A DNA stretch of 64,000 bases from Oscillospiraceae bacterium (lineage in GTDB: Bacteria > Bacillota > Clostridia > Oscillospirales > Ruminococcaceae). The position numbers were made by a program, and so were the translations under genes. The notes below the pieces were generated by a model. That model was not told where the DNA came from. It saw only the letters and a program-made list of their open reading frames with translations, and did no database searches. The stretch lies in contig CAAGEZ010000029.1 of NCBI GenBank assembly GCA_900768995.1, forward strand, positions 1-64,000, read 5' to 3'. Of this stretch, positions 8,780 through 17,223 are shown one piece after another (position 1 is the first letter of the stretch; every line of letters starts with the position of its first letter).

Positions 8780-8809
8780 ATACTACCATTCCTATTCAAT
8801 TAGTAGTGT
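8780..8809 (-). promoter_or_regulatory. Putative operator in metY leader
   Basis: An interrupted dyad ACTAC (8782-8786) / GTAGT (8803-8807) encloses the core ATTCCTATTCAATTA. A further GTAGTAT (8755-8761) / ATACTAC pair lies just inside the leader. It lies immediately downstream of the predicted metY start site. The half-sites resemble those in the operator of the Rrf2 gene at 18874-18895; I infer, without proof, Rrf2-family control. Confidence 0.4.
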
Positions 8810-8823
8810 TTGACTGTAAGCAT

Positions 8824-8852
8824 ATTATATAACACCCTGCAAAATTTGTCAA
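8824..8852 (-). promoter_or_regulatory. Promoter of metY
   Basis: Minus strand TTGACA (8847-8852), 17-bp spacer, TATAAT (8824-8829): both hexamers perfect. The leader is about 150 nt, long enough for regulation, but I do not see a recognisable S-box or T-box in it. Nothing else is evident between 8853 and 8948. Confidence 0.85.
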
Positions 8853-8948
8853 GGGGTTTTCCTATATTTTTGATATGATTTTAGAGCTTTGTGATTTTAT
8901 ACCAATTGCATTGCTGATTTTTTGTATGATATTGCCAATAAACACAAA

Positions 8949-8983
8949 AGGTGCTGCCGTACAATTAAGTATGACAGCACCTT
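8949..8983 (-). terminator. Terminator of 8995-9387 gene
   Basis: Stem GGTGCTG..AC / GT..CAGCACC with a short A+T loop, followed on the minus strand by TTTTG. Confidence 0.75.
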
Positions 8984-8994
8984 TATTATGTCAT

Positions 8995-9387
8995 TTAAGC
9001 CGATTTAAAAATCCCGTATGTATAAATAAGAGGAAGGGCAAGGAAAATAATATCGCCGAAATTAAAGCTGCCCGCAAAAATGCTGCAAACAAGGGAAACA
9101 AGGCATATTGCCGACATTACAAGTCCCCAGATGAATGCATTTTTTCTGCTTGATGCACTGCGGGGCGATGTGAGACCATAAAAGCCCATAGCTCCGAAGC
9201 CGCCGCAGGTAACTGCTATACCGATAATATTTCCAATAAATCCGAACACTGTGCCCTGTCTTGTCATTGAAAACAGCGCAAGACCTATAAAATAACCGTG
9301 ACCTGTGAGCACCCTGATGCCGAATATCAGGGAAACGATGGCAACTATACCGCAGAGAAGTGATGTAATGTCAATAAGCTTTCTCAT
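8995..9387 (-). CDS. Small four-helix membrane protein, unknown
   Basis: 130 residues with four hydrophobic segments (about 5-25, 45-70, 83-103 and 108-126) and a short positively charged loop SPRSASSRKN between the second and third. No catalytic or transport signature is seen. It has its own consensus promoter and its own terminator, so it is a single-gene unit between metY and the XRE regulator. Family not recognised. Confidence 0.65.
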   Translation of the reverse strand: MRKLIDITSLLCGIVAIVSLIFGIRVLTGHGYFIGLALFSMTRQGTVFGFIGNIIGIAVTCGGFGAMGFYGLTSPRSASSRKNAFIWGLVMSAICLVSLVCSIFAGSFNFGDIIFLALPLIYTYGIFKSA

Positions 9388-9436
9388 TTTTTCCTCTTTT
9401 CGATGTTTGTTTTATGCAGAGCTTTCTGCAATGAAC

Positions 9437-9465
9437 ATTATACCATAAAAAGGAAAGATTGTCAA
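9437..9465 (-). promoter_or_regulatory. Promoter of 8995-9387 gene
   Basis: Minus strand TTGACA (9460-9465), 17-bp spacer, TATAAT (9437-9442). Confidence 0.85.
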
Positions 9466-9487
9466 TAGATGCACTTACGAGCGGATA

Positions 9488-10081
9488 CTATATTAAATGT
9501 ACATACTGATAAAGCAGTCCCTGCTTTTTGTTGTACCACACAAGCTTTCCGCTTGTTCTGCCGGGGATACGGAAGCAAAGATCCCACTCAGGATAGAGCT
9601 TGACCATATACATAGTCTCAGAAGTGAAGAACGCCGCAAAGGAAACATAGTTCTCCTTGGTCATAGGGCAGTCCCCCGTTACGAGCCATTCGTTCTCAAC
9701 AGGTGAAACGGAAAGCTTCTGCTCATCTGACGCTTTCTTCGCCCCCATGGGTTCAAGCTTCTCGCCGCAGCAGGTAACTTCTGCCTTGCCTGTGCTTACT
9801 GTGATGCTGCCGCATTGACGGCATACGTGATAGATACTGTTTTTCATATTTACCTCCATAAATTCATTTTGTGAGCATTTGCCCGAAATAAGGCTTTCGA
9901 TGCTGAGGGAAAGTATTTCCGACAGCTCCGCTATAAGATTAACGTCTGGGAATCCAAGTCCCCTTTCCCACTTTGATACAGTCTTGTCGCTGATGTTCAT
10001 TTTATCCGCAAGAGCTTTCTGAGTAAGTCCCAGCTCCATACGCCTGCTTCTGATAAGCATTCCCGCCTCGTAGCAGTTCAT
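9488..10081 (-). CDS. XRE regulator fused to desulforedoxin/desulfoferrodoxin-like module
   Basis: 197 residues. Residues 6-62 are an XRE helix-turn-helix (IRSRRMELGLTQKALADKMN, then SDKTVSKWERG). Residues 84-106 carry C87-x2-C90 and adjacent C104-C105, exactly the desulforedoxin Fe(Cys)4 pattern. Residues 130-194 resemble the superoxide reductase domain of desulfoferrodoxin, but its iron-binding histidines are largely missing: the usual HPM-type motif reads CPMTKENY. I infer a DNA-binding redox or metal sensor rather than an enzyme. The target is unknown; an autoregulatory site is possible. ATTCCTTTC before the ATG on the opposite strand gives a GAAAGGAAT ribosome binding site. Confidence 0.8.
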   Translation of the reverse strand: MNCYEAGMLIRSRRMELGLTQKALADKMNISDKTVSKWERGLGFPDVNLIAELSEILSLSIESLISGKCSQNEFMEVNMKNSIYHVCRQCGSITVSTGKAEVTCCGEKLEPMGAKKASDEQKLSVSPVENEWLVTGDCPMTKENYVSFAAFFTSETMYMVKLYPEWDLCFRIPGRTSGKLVWYNKKQGLLYQYVHLI

Positions 10082-10209
10082 TTTGTATCATTCCTTTCTG
10101 TATCTGTTTTACGAGCTCTATTATATTCTAAACCATTCCCGCAGAAATTTCAATAAACGCTCCGTAGAATTTATATTTTGAAAAGCCCTGAAAAAATTTC
10201 AAAAAATGC

Positions 10210-10238
10210 TTGACAAATAAATATTAGTGTGATATAAT
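10210..10238 (+). promoter_or_regulatory. Promoter of tRNA-Leu
   Basis: TTGACA (10210-10215), 17-bp spacer, TATAAT (10233-10238), 33 bp before the tRNA. Confidence 0.85.
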
Positions 10239-10271
10239 ATAAAAGCTGACTGAGACGGGTCAGATAAATAT

Positions 10272-10355
10272 GCGAGAGTGCTGGAATAGGCAGACAGGCA
10301 CGTTTGAGGTGCGTGTGTCTTTGACGTGTGGGTTCAAGTCCCATCTCTCGCACCA
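10272..10355 (+). tRNA. tRNA-Leu(GAG), CCA encoded
   Basis: The acceptor arms GCGAGAG and CTCTCGC pair fully. The anticodon stem CACGT/GCGTG holds the 7-nt loop TTGAGGT with anticodon GAG. A long class II variable arm follows, then the T arm GTGGG-TTCAAGT-CCCAT. Discriminator A and CCA end the gene at 10355. It decodes CUC and CUU, and CTC/CTT are frequent Leu codons in the neighbouring genes. Confidence 0.95.
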
Positions 10356-10356
10356 G

Positions 10357-10391
10357 AAACCTGCAAATCTTAAAGGTTTGCAGGTTTTTTT
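10357..10391 (+). terminator. Terminator of tRNA-Leu
   Basis: Perfect stem AAACCTGCAAA / TTTGCAGGTTT, loop TCTTAAAGG, then seven Ts. Confidence 0.9.
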
Positions 10392-10423
10392 GTTGTTATA
10401 TTTTCTGTAAACGTTATACACGA

Positions 10424-10452
10424 TTGACAAATCATTGGGAATGTGATATTAT
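10424..10452 (+). promoter_or_regulatory. Promoter of manA operon
   Basis: TTGACA (10424-10429), 17-bp spacer, TATTAT (10447-10452). It probably also serves the glucokinase, since no terminator separates the two. Confidence 0.8.
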
Positions 10453-10551
10453 TAATATGTATTATTGTAAAAAAGAGACTTATACCGACAGCAGCTTGAA
10501 TTTGACTGTGGCATTTAAGTCCCCAAGTTATAAAAAAGGAGTTTAAAGCTT

Positions 10552-11514
10552 ATGGAACCTATAAAGCTGAAGCCTGCGTTCAAGGACTACCTCTGGGGCG
10601 GAACACGTCTGAGAGACGATTTCGGAAAGGACTGCGATTTTGAGAAGATCGCTGAAAGCTGGGAATTATCCTGCCACAAGGACGGCAATTCCACTGTTGC
10701 CGACGGCGAATTTGCAGGACTTACACTTGCTGAATATATCGAAAAGAACGGCAAAAAGGTGCTGGGTACAAACTGCGAAAAGTTTGAGAACTTTCCTATA
10801 CTTATCAAGCTCATTGATGCCAAGGACAATCTTTCCGTTCAGGTTCACCCCGACAACGACTACGCTATGAGGGTCGAGGGCGAGTACGGCAAGACCGAAA
10901 TGTGGTATGTTGTTGACTGCGACGAGGGCGCAACTCTTCTTTACGGTTTCAAGCACGAGATATCCAAGGAAGAATTCAGAGAGCGCATTAAGAACAACAC
11001 TCTTCTTGAAGTTACAAACGCTGTTCCCGTTAAAAAGGGCGATGTTTTCTTCATTCAGGCAGGCACTCTCCACGCTATCGGCAAGGGTATCCTTATTGCC
11101 GAGATCCAGCAGAATTCCAACACCACCTACAGAATTTACGATTACGGCAGAGTCGGTGCTGACGGCAAGCCCAGACAGCTCCATATCGACAAGGCTGTTG
11201 ATGTTACAAATCTTTGCCCCGCAAAACCCTATCCCGTAACAGCACCCGTTAAGAATGACGGCTGGAGCGATAAACGTCTTGCTTCCTGCGAGTATTTTAC
11301 TGTTGATTCACTCGATATCGACACAAGTGCAAAGCTTGAAGCTAATGACAAGAGCTTCGTGCATATCCTCGTTCTCGACGGCGGCTGCGTATTCTCTGCT
11401 AAGGACAGCACTCCCGTTGATCTGGGCAAGGGCGACAGTCTCTTTGTTCCCGCAGGTCTCGGAAAATTCGAGCTTACAGGCTGCTGCAAGGCTGTTATGA
11501 CACATATCGACTGA
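10552..11514 (+). CDS. manA: Mannose-6-phosphate isomerase, class I
   Basis: Zinc enzyme converting mannose 6-phosphate and fructose 6-phosphate. 320 residues, typical of the short Firmicute form. Seen: the opening LKPAFKDYLWGG, the Zn-site strand SVQVHPDNDYA (His and the following metal ligands), KTEMWYV (Glu ligand), and QAGTLHAIGKGILIAEIQQNSN with the third His ligand. AAAGGAG lies ten bases before the ATG. A ROK glucokinase follows after 50 bp without a terminator, so mannose and glucose phosphorylation and isomerisation are probably co-expressed, fitting growth on glucans and mannans. Confidence 0.95.
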   Translation: MEPIKLKPAFKDYLWGGTRLRDDFGKDCDFEKIAESWELSCHKDGNSTVADGEFAGLTLAEYIEKNGKKVLGTNCEKFENFPILIKLIDAKDNLSVQVHPDNDYAMRVEGEYGKTEMWYVVDCDEGATLLYGFKHEISKEEFRERIKNNTLLEVTNAVPVKKGDVFFIQAGTLHAIGKGILIAEIQQNSNTTYRIYDYGRVGADGKPRQLHIDKAVDVTNLCPAKPYPVTAPVKNDGWSDKRLASCEYFTVDSLDIDTSAKLEANDKSFVHILVLDGGCVFSAKDSTPVDLGKGDSLFVPAGLGKFELTGCCKAVMTHID

Positions 11515-11564
11515 TACTCTTTTGTTAATAAGAATATAAATATCCCACAGAAAGGTTGATAAAT

Positions 11565-12518
11565 ATGAAATACTATATCGGCATTGATCTTGGAGGAACA
11601 AACATCAAGGCGGGAGTTGTAAACGAAAAATTTGAGATCATCGCAAAGGCTTCCACAAAGACATTGTGCCCCCGTCCCGCAAAGGACATATGCGACGATA
11701 TGGCAAAGGTTTCTATTGAAGCCTGCAAGCTGGCGGGAATATCCGTTGACGACATTGAATGGATAGGCGTGGGTACTCCCGGAATCGCTGACAATATCAA
11801 CGGCACTATCCCCTATTCAAACAATCTCGACTTCCACGATGTACCCGTAAGAAAGTACATTCAGGCTCATATCAACAAGCCCGTTTATGTTGCAAATGAT
11901 GCAAATGCGGCTGCTTACGGCGAATTTGTTGCAGGTGCTGCAAAGGGTTCAAAGAACGCTGTATGCATCACTCTCGGAACAGGCGTTGGTGCCGGAATCA
12001 TCGTTGACGGCAAAATTCTCACAGGCTCCAACCACGCAGGCGCAGAGCTTGGTCATATGGTCATCGAAGTGGACGGTCCTCAGTGTACCTGCGGAAGAAA
12101 GGGCTGCTTTGAGGTATTCTCCTCTGCAACAGGTCTTATCCGTATGACAAAGGAGGCTGCCGAAGCTGACAAATCCTCTGTTCTCAACAAGTATTTCGAG
12201 ACCGACGGCAAATTCTCCGCCCGCCACGCATTTATGGCTATGAGAGATGGTGACAAGGCAGGCACAGAGGTCGTTGACAAATACTGCAAGTACCTTGCGG
12301 CAGGCATCACAAATGCTATCAACATCTTCCAGCCCGACATTCTTTGCATCGGCGGCGGCGTTTGCAATGAGGGCGATCCTCTGCTTCTCCCCGTAAAGGA
12401 GCTTGTCAAGAAGGAAGTTTACACACGTATGCTTTCTCAGAACACCGAGATAGTTATTGCAAAGCTCGGCAATGACGCCGGTATCATCGGCGCAGCATTC
12501 CTCGGTCTGGAGAGCTGA
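11565..12518 (+). CDS. glkA: ROK-family glucokinase
   Basis: Predicted ATP-dependent glucokinase. About 317 residues. The N-terminal phosphate loop GIDLGGTNIKAG, sugar-contact segment AYGEFVAGAAKGSKNAVCITLGTGVGAGII, the EL-GH motif AELGHMVIE and the ROK zinc motif CTCGRKGCFEVFSS (three Cys and a His upstream) are all present, as is the late adenosine motif CIGGGV. The start is ATG 11565, nine bases after AAAGG; an in-frame TTG nine bases earlier is too close to the ribosome binding site. Second gene of the manA unit. Confidence 0.93.
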   Translation: MKYYIGIDLGGTNIKAGVVNEKFEIIAKASTKTLCPRPAKDICDDMAKVSIEACKLAGISVDDIEWIGVGTPGIADNINGTIPYSNNLDFHDVPVRKYIQAHINKPVYVANDANAAAYGEFVAGAAKGSKNAVCITLGTGVGAGIIVDGKILTGSNHAGAELGHMVIEVDGPQCTCGRKGCFEVFSSATGLIRMTKEAAEADKSSVLNKYFETDGKFSARHAFMAMRDGDKAGTEVVDKYCKYLAAGITNAINIFQPDILCIGGGVCNEGDPLLLPVKELVKKEVYTRMLSQNTEIVIAKLGNDAGIIGAAFLGLES

Positions 12519-12584
12519 TATCAAGAACTTAAAACTTTTATGCATATACCCGAAAGTATTATTTTTAAAGTGAGGTAAAACAAA

Positions 12585-14270
12585 ATGTCTTGTAATGAAA
12601 ACTGTACAGACTGCGGTAACTTTTTCTGTGAAGGGGCTGAAATGGCTCCTCAGCGTTCTCTTTTCAACGCTCTCGGTATGACCGAGGAGGAAATGAAGAA
12701 GCCTCTCGTAGGTATTGTTTCCTCTTATAATGAAATAGTTCCCGGTCATATGAACATCGACAAGCTTGTTGAAGCTGTTAAGCTTGGCGTTGCTATGGCA
12801 GGCGGAAACCCTGTTGTATTCCCTGCTATCGCCGTTTGCGACGGTATTGCTATGGGTCATCAGGGTATGAAGTATTCCCTCGTAACCCGTGATCTTATTG
12901 CCGATTCCACCGAATGTATGGCTCTTGCTCATCATTTTGATGCTCTCGTTATGATACCCAACTGCGACAAGAACGTTCCCGGTCTCCTTATGGCAGCCGC
13001 AAGAGTTAATGTTCCTACCGTATTTGTATCAGGCGGTCCTATGCTTGCAGGCCACGTAAAGGGCAGCAAAACTTCCCTTTCAAGTATGTTCGAGGCCGTA
13101 GGCGCATACACCGCAGGCAAGATCACCAAGGACGAGTTTGAGGAATACGAAAACAAGGCTTGTCCCACCTGCGGAAGCTGCTCCGGTATGTACACTGCAA
13201 ACTCTATGAACTGTCTCACCGAGGCTATCGGTATGGGTCTCAAGGGCAACGGCACAATCCCCGCTGTTTATTCCGAAAGACTCCGTCTTGCAAAGCACGC
13301 AGGTATGCAGGTAATGGAAATGTACAGAAGAAATATCCGCCCCAGAGACATTATGACCGAAAAGGCATTTATGAATGCTCTTACCGTTGATATGGCTCTT
13401 GGCTGCTCAACAAACACAATGCTCCACATTCCCGCAATCGCTCACGAGTGCGGCGTTGATATCAACCTTGACATTGCAAATGAAATAAGCGCAAAGACTC
13501 CCAACCTCTGTCACCTTGCACCCGCAGGTCACGCTTATATGGAGCAGCTCAATGAAGCAGGCGGCATTTACGCTGTTATGAACGAGCTTGACAAGAAGGG
13601 GCTCCTTTACACCGACCTTATCACCGTTACAGGCAAGACAGTGGGAGAAAACATCAAGGGCTGCATCAACAAGGATCACGATATTATCCGTCCTATTGAA
13701 GAGCCCTACAGCGAAACAGGCGGAATCGCAGTTCTCAGAGGCAATCTTGCAAAGGACGGCTGCGTAGTTAAGCGCAGTGCGGTTGTTCCCGAAATGCTCA
13801 CACACACAGGTCCCGCAAAGGTATTTGACTGCGAAGAGGACGCTCAGGCAGCTATCCTCGGCGGAAAGATCGTTGCAGGCGATGTTGTTGTTATCAGATA
13901 CGAGGGTCCCAAGGGCGGTCCCGGTATGAGAGAGATGCTCAACCCCACCTCCGCTATTCAGGGAATGGGTCTCGGAAGCTCTGTTGCACTTATCACTGAC
14001 GGACGTTTCAGCGGTGCATCAAGAGGTGCGTCCATCGGTCACGTTTCCCCCGAGGCAGCAGTTGGCGGCGTTATCGGCGTAGTTCAGGACGGCGACAGCA
14101 TCACTATCGATATTCCCAACTACAAGATACAGCTGAACATTGACGATGCAGAGCTTGAGCGCAGAATGGCAGCATTCACACCCAAGAAAAAGGAACTGAG
14201 CGGATATCTTAAGAGATACGCTTCTCTCGTAACCTCAGGCGCACAGGGCGCTATCCTTAAAAACGACTGA
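12585..14270 (+). CDS. ilvD: Dihydroxy-acid dehydratase
   Basis: Fe-S dehydratase of the valine, isoleucine and pantothenate pathways, forming 2-keto acids from 2,3-dihydroxy acids. 561 residues, full length. Cluster-ligand cysteines appear in [15 protein letters not shown] and [19 protein letters not shown]. Other signatures are [15 protein letters not shown], and the C-terminal substrate region around [21 protein letters not shown] and [22 protein letters not shown]. The N-terminus carries extra cysteines ([16 protein letters not shown]) not needed for the known cluster. No other ilv genes are adjacent. A small membrane-anchored protein follows 17 bp later. Confidence 0.95.
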   Translation: MSCNENCTDCGNFFCEGAEMAPQRSLFNALGMTEEEMKKPLVGIVSSYNEIVPGHMNIDKLVEAVKLGVAMAGGNPVVFPAIAVCDGIAMGHQGMKYSLVTRDLIADSTECMALAHHFDALVMIPNCDKNVPGLLMAAARVNVPTVFVSGGPMLAGHVKGSKTSLSSMFEAVGAYTAGKITKDEFEEYENKACPTCGSCSGMYTANSMNCLTEAIGMGLKGNGTIPAVYSERLRLAKHAGMQVMEMYRRNIRPRDIMTEKAFMNALTVDMALGCSTNTMLHIPAIAHECGVDINLDIANEISAKTPNLCHLAPAGHAYMEQLNEAGGIYAVMNELDKKGLLYTDLITVTGKTVGENIKGCINKDHDIIRPIEEPYSETGGIAVLRGNLAKDGCVVKRSAVVPEMLTHTGPAKVFDCEEDAQAAILGGKIVAGDVVVIRYEGPKGGPGMREMLNPTSAIQGMGLGSSVALITDGRFSGASRGASIGHVSPEAAVGGVIGVVQDGDSITIDIPNYKIQLNIDDAELERRMAAFTPKKKELSGYLKRYASLVTSGAQGAILKND

Positions 14271-14287
14271 TTATCGGAGATATATCT

Positions 14288-14755
14288 ATGAGCAAAACTG
14301 AAAGCGGCGCAAAAAAAGCGGGCAAATTCCTTACAGCACTTGTAATACTTATTTTGATTGCGGTTTTCGCCGCTTCAGGCTTTATCGGAGGTCAGGACAC
14401 GGCTGCGGAAAAATACTGTGCAGCCGTGGCTTCCGCCAATTTCAAGGACTATTCTAAAATTGTTGCCTCCAATGATATTTATGCCGGCGGCAGCGAAGAT
14501 GCATTCAAGGCTGCCTGCAAAATCGGATTAAGAAACCGTGAAGAATTTGCAGAGCTTACCGAAACTGACAACATCAGCTCAAAGGTAAAAATAACCGAGC
14601 ACAAGATGAACGGAAATCCTACAAGCTGGATATGCAAAGCCGATATCGACTTTTTCAGCAGCGGACACAGCATTTCCTTTAAAGATGTGTCAATCGAAAT
14701 GAATTTTACTGGCGGCAAATGGATAATCGTTAACACCGAACCCAACGTTTTCTGA
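14288..14755 (+). CDS. Uncharacterised membrane-anchored extracytoplasmic protein
   Basis: 155 residues. One hydrophobic segment at about residues 16-36 follows a Lys-rich N-terminus, giving an N-in anchor or uncleaved signal, and the remaining 115 residues are probably outside the membrane. The layout (anchor plus a small alpha/beta domain ending in a strand motif GGKWIIVNTEP) resembles small NTF2/DUF4878-like domains of Firmicute lipoproteins, but I cannot confirm this. It lies 17 bp after ilvD and shares its transcript. The terminator stem begins inside the last codons. Confidence 0.65.
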   Translation: MSKTESGAKKAGKFLTALVILILIAVFAASGFIGGQDTAAEKYCAAVASANFKDYSKIVASNDIYAGGSEDAFKAACKIGLRNREEFAELTETDNISSKVKITEHKMNGNPTSWICKADIDFFSSGHSISFKDVSIEMNFTGGKWIIVNTEPNVF

Positions 14756-14769
14756 CGTTGGGCTTTTTT
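14741..14769 (+). terminator. Terminator after 14288-14755 gene
   Basis: Stem CCCAACG / CGTTGGG, loop of 8 nt that contains the stop codon, then CTTTTTTA. Confidence 0.8.
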
Positions 14770-14781
14770 ATGCTCAAGCCC

Positions 14782-14810
14782 TTGCATTTTTTTTAATAAT
14801 ATGTTATAAT
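14782..14810 (+). promoter_or_regulatory. Promoter of 14849 gene
   Basis: TTGCAT (14782-14787), 17-bp spacer, TATAAT (14805-14810). Confidence 0.75.
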
Positions 14811-14848
14811 AATATAAGTTTTGATTTTAAGGAAAAGGATTTGATGCT

Positions 14849-15523
14849 ATGAGTTTTTTTGATAATGAAAAAAAGAAACAAAGAAACAAGCAGATTCAGC
14901 TCCAGAACATTATTCTTGAAATAGACGAGAAAAAGCTCCAAGTTTCAGAGGAATTTCTCGATAAAATGACAAAAATTTACATAAGCAGGTATATGAAGAT
15001 CGTCAATGAGAATATGGCGAACATCAACAAGGTCACAAATATCGGTCTGCTTTTTAAGAAGTATGACTGCATAATGAAGAACCTTGATGAGCTTATCAAA
15101 ATTGAGGACCTTTACAAATTCCGCCACCCCACCCCCTCCGAATATAAGGAAATGACAGAGGCGCATCTTAACGGCTTTATTATGGCGCTTATAAGCCGTG
15201 AATGGCGCAAGATCGCCCCTCAGAACAATAATGAGGCGGCTGACCCCAAGTTTGAACGTAAATGGAGAAGCTTTTTTGACTCATTCAAACCGTATTATGA
15301 AAGGCTTACAAACAATGCAAGGACAACTCTTGCTCAGCTGGAGACAAATGTATTCCCGCCTGATGATACCGAGGGCAAACAGGAGGACATACATCTTGTG
15401 GACGAAGAAGAATTTGTTCCTGAGACATTTGAACCTGTTGATGCTCCGGAGGAATCCAAAGCCGAGGAGCAGAATGCAGAAAAGCCTGCGGAAACAGAGC
15501 CTAAAAGCACCCAGACTACTTAA
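14849..15523 (+). CDS. Uncharacterised cytosolic protein with acidic tail
   Basis: 224 residues. The N-terminal 150 residues are Lys/Glu-rich and probably helical. From about residue 165 the chain becomes acidic and low-complexity (EDIHLVDEEEFVPETFEPVD, then Glu/Ala/Pro-rich) and looks disordered. No signal peptide, membrane segment or catalytic motif is visible, and I do not recognise the family. It has its own promoter and is followed after 142 bp by the amino acid transporter operon, which also has its own promoter. GGAAAAGGA gives a ribosome binding site 11 bases before the ATG. Confidence 0.7.
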   Translation: MSFFDNEKKKQRNKQIQLQNIILEIDEKKLQVSEEFLDKMTKIYISRYMKIVNENMANINKVTNIGLLFKKYDCIMKNLDELIKIEDLYKFRHPTPSEYKEMTEAHLNGFIMALISREWRKIAPQNNNEAADPKFERKWRSFFDSFKPYYERLTNNARTTLAQLETNVFPPDDTEGKQEDIHLVDEEEFVPETFEPVDAPEESKAEEQNAEKPAETEPKSTQTT

Positions 15524-15589
15524 ATCACAGGCGGCTTCGGGGGATAATATATAATTTTTTATAAAAATGTAAAATAACATAATAATCCC

Positions 15590-15618
15590 TTGAAATCGGT
15601 AGGATTCTGTATTATAAT
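15590..15618 (+). promoter_or_regulatory. Promoter of polar amino acid ABC operon
   Basis: TTGAAA (15590-15595), 17-bp spacer, TATAAT (15613-15618). Confidence 0.8.
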
Positions 15619-15665
15619 GATAGTTGGTCTATAATCAATCTCAAAAATGAAAGGACAAATTTAAA

Positions 15666-16448
15666 ATGAAGATCTCTAAAATAATCGCAAGTGTGGCTGC
15701 TGCTGCACTTTCCGCTGCAATTTTTGCAGGCTGCGGAAGCATTCCCGAAAACACGATTTTCTCCATTGACGACCTTAACGGCAAGGTCATCGGCGTTCAG
15801 CTCGGAACAACAGGCGATACTTATGCCTCTGACGTTACCGACAAGGTAGAGCGTTTCAACAAGGGTGCTGATGCTGTTCAGGCTCTTAAGCAGGGCAAGG
15901 TCGATGCGGTTCTCATTGATGCAGAGCCTGCCAAGGTTTATGTTGAAAACAACGATGATCTTAAGCTCCTCGAGGAAGATTTCGCAGTTGAGGAATATGC
16001 TATCGCTGTAAAGAAGGGCAACGATGATCTTACAAACAAGATAAACGATGCTCTTGCTCAGCTCAAATCCGATGGAACTCTTGATTCCATCAAGGCAAAC
16101 TGGATCGGTGAGGACGCAGGCAAAAGCCCCTATACATCTCCCGCTGATGTTGACAGAAGCAACGGCAAGCTCATTATGGCAACAAACGCTGAATTTCCTC
16201 CCTATGAATCTATGGACGGCGAAAATGTTGTCGGCTTCGACGTTGATATGATGACAGCTGTATGCGACATTATCGGAATGGAGCTTCAGGTTGATAATAT
16301 GGAATTTGATTCCATTATCGCAGCTGTTGATTCAGGCAAAGCTGATGTCGGTGTTGCCGGTATGACCGTTACCGAGGACAGACTTGAAAACGTAAACTTC
16401 ACAGACCCCTATACCACAGCAACTCAGGTAATTATCGTAAGAAAGTAA
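15666..16448 (+). CDS. Polar amino acid ABC binding lipoprotein with circularly permuted SBP_bac_3 fold
   Basis: 260-residue lipoprotein: signal peptide 1-22, acylated Cys at 23. The domain halves are in reversed order compared with HisJ/GlnH-type binding proteins. Residues 34-148 (DLNGKVIGVQLGTTGD, DAVLIDAEPAKVYV, EEYAIAVKKGN, INDALAQLKSDGTLDSI, ANWIG) are what normally forms the C-terminal half. Residues 167-260 (GKLIMATNAEFPPYESMDG, VVGFDVDMMTAVCD, GKADVGVAGMTVTEDR, FTDPYTTATQVIIVRK) are the normal N-terminal half. The two are joined by a linker at about 149-166. Ligand-contact residues of both halves, such as Arg239 in MTVTEDR, are kept, so it is probably functional. Permease and ATPase follow in the same operon. 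Confidence 0.88.
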   Translation: MKISKIIASVAAAALSAAIFAGCGSIPENTIFSIDDLNGKVIGVQLGTTGDTYASDVTDKVERFNKGADAVQALKQGKVDAVLIDAEPAKVYVENNDDLKLLEEDFAVEEYAIAVKKGNDDLTNKINDALAQLKSDGTLDSIKANWIGEDAGKSPYTSPADVDRSNGKLIMATNAEFPPYESMDGENVVGFDVDMMTAVCDIIGMELQVDNMEFDSIIAAVDSGKADVGVAGMTVTEDRLENVNFTDPYTTATQVIIVRK

Positions 16449-16457
16449 AATTATTTG

Positions 16458-16492
16458 AAACGGCTGTCCGCAGCTCAGCGGGCAGCCGTTTC
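16458..16492 (+). terminator. Attenuating hairpin between binding protein and permease genes
   Basis: Stem AAACGGCTGTCCGC / GCGGGCAGCCGTTT (one mismatch-type pair), loop AGCTCA, followed by only CTTAG. Being intra-operonic with a weak U-run it probably allows read-through while giving more binding-protein mRNA than permease mRNA. Confidence 0.7.
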
Positions 16493-16512
16493 TTAGAATA
16501 AGGTGTGATAAC

Positions 16513-17223
16513 TTGGAACTGGAAATGGCTCTTTCTCAATTTGCTGATAAGTTTTATAAAACTTTCATTCAGGACGACCGTTGGAAATATCTCACAAACG
16601 GTCTGAAAAACACGCTGAAAATAACTGTGTTTGCGGTGCTCCTCGGAATGGTGCTGGGATTTCTCATCGCTATCGTCCGTGCGACCCACGACAAAACAGG
16701 AAAGCTCAGCATTCTGAATTTCTTTGCAAAGGTATATCTGACGGTAATTAGAGGAACTCCTGTTGTAGTTCAGCTTCTTATCATCTATTTTGTAATTTTC
16801 GCATCAGTGCAGGTGGACAAGATATTTGCTGCCGTTCTCGCATTCGGTCTCAACTCCGCTGCATATGTGGCTGAGATAGTCCGCTCGGGAATTATGGCTG
16901 TTGATAACGGACAGTTTGAAGCAGGCTCGGCGCTGGGTCTCAATTACTCAAGAACTATGATACATATTGTTCTGCCGCAGGCATTCAAAAATGTTCTTCC
17001 CTCTCTTGCAAACGAGTTCATCGTTCTGCTGAAAGAGACATCTGTTGCGGGATATATCGCCGTGCAGGATCTTACCAAGGGCGGAGATACTATCCGTTCG
17101 AATACATATGAACCGTTCCTGCCGCTTATCGCAGTTGCGGTCATTTACCTTGTCATAGTTATGATACTCACTCACTTTGTTACACGTCTTGAAAGGAGGC
17201 TTGCAGCTAATGATAAGCGTTGA
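16513..17223 (+). CDS. Polar amino acid ABC transporter permease (HisMQ/GlnP type)
   Basis: 236-residue inner-membrane permease with about five membrane segments. The family hallmarks are [16 protein letters not shown] and the EAA coupling loop [41 protein letters not shown]. The start is TTG 16513, with AAGGTG eight bases upstream; the nearest ATG (16525) is too far from it. It overlaps the ATPase gene by 14 bases. Substrate not determinable beyond polar amino acids; a homodimeric permease is likely because only one is encoded. Confidence 0.93.
   Translation: MELEMALSQFADKFYKTFIQDDRWKYLTNGLKNTLKITVFAVLLGMVLGFLIAIVRATHDKTGKLSILNFFAKVYLTVIRGTPVVVQLLIIYFVIFASVQVDKIFAAVLAFGLNSAAYVAEIVRSGIMAVDNGQFEAGSALGLNYSRTMIHIVLPQAFKNVLPSLANEFIVLLKETSVAGYIAVQDLTKGGDTIRSNTYEPFLPLIAVAVIYLVIVMILTHFVTRLERRLAANDKR

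Noticed and set aside
8664..8823. SAM riboswitch (S-box) or T-box in the metY leader
   Set aside because: The leader is long enough but I find neither the conserved S-box cores nor a T-box sequence with a terminator/antiterminator pair.
11949..12935. Long minus-strand open frame across the glucokinase gene (328 codons)
   Set aside because: It is antisense to the well-supported glucokinase and dehydratase genes, has no family motifs or ribosome binding site, and its composition is that of a shadow frame.
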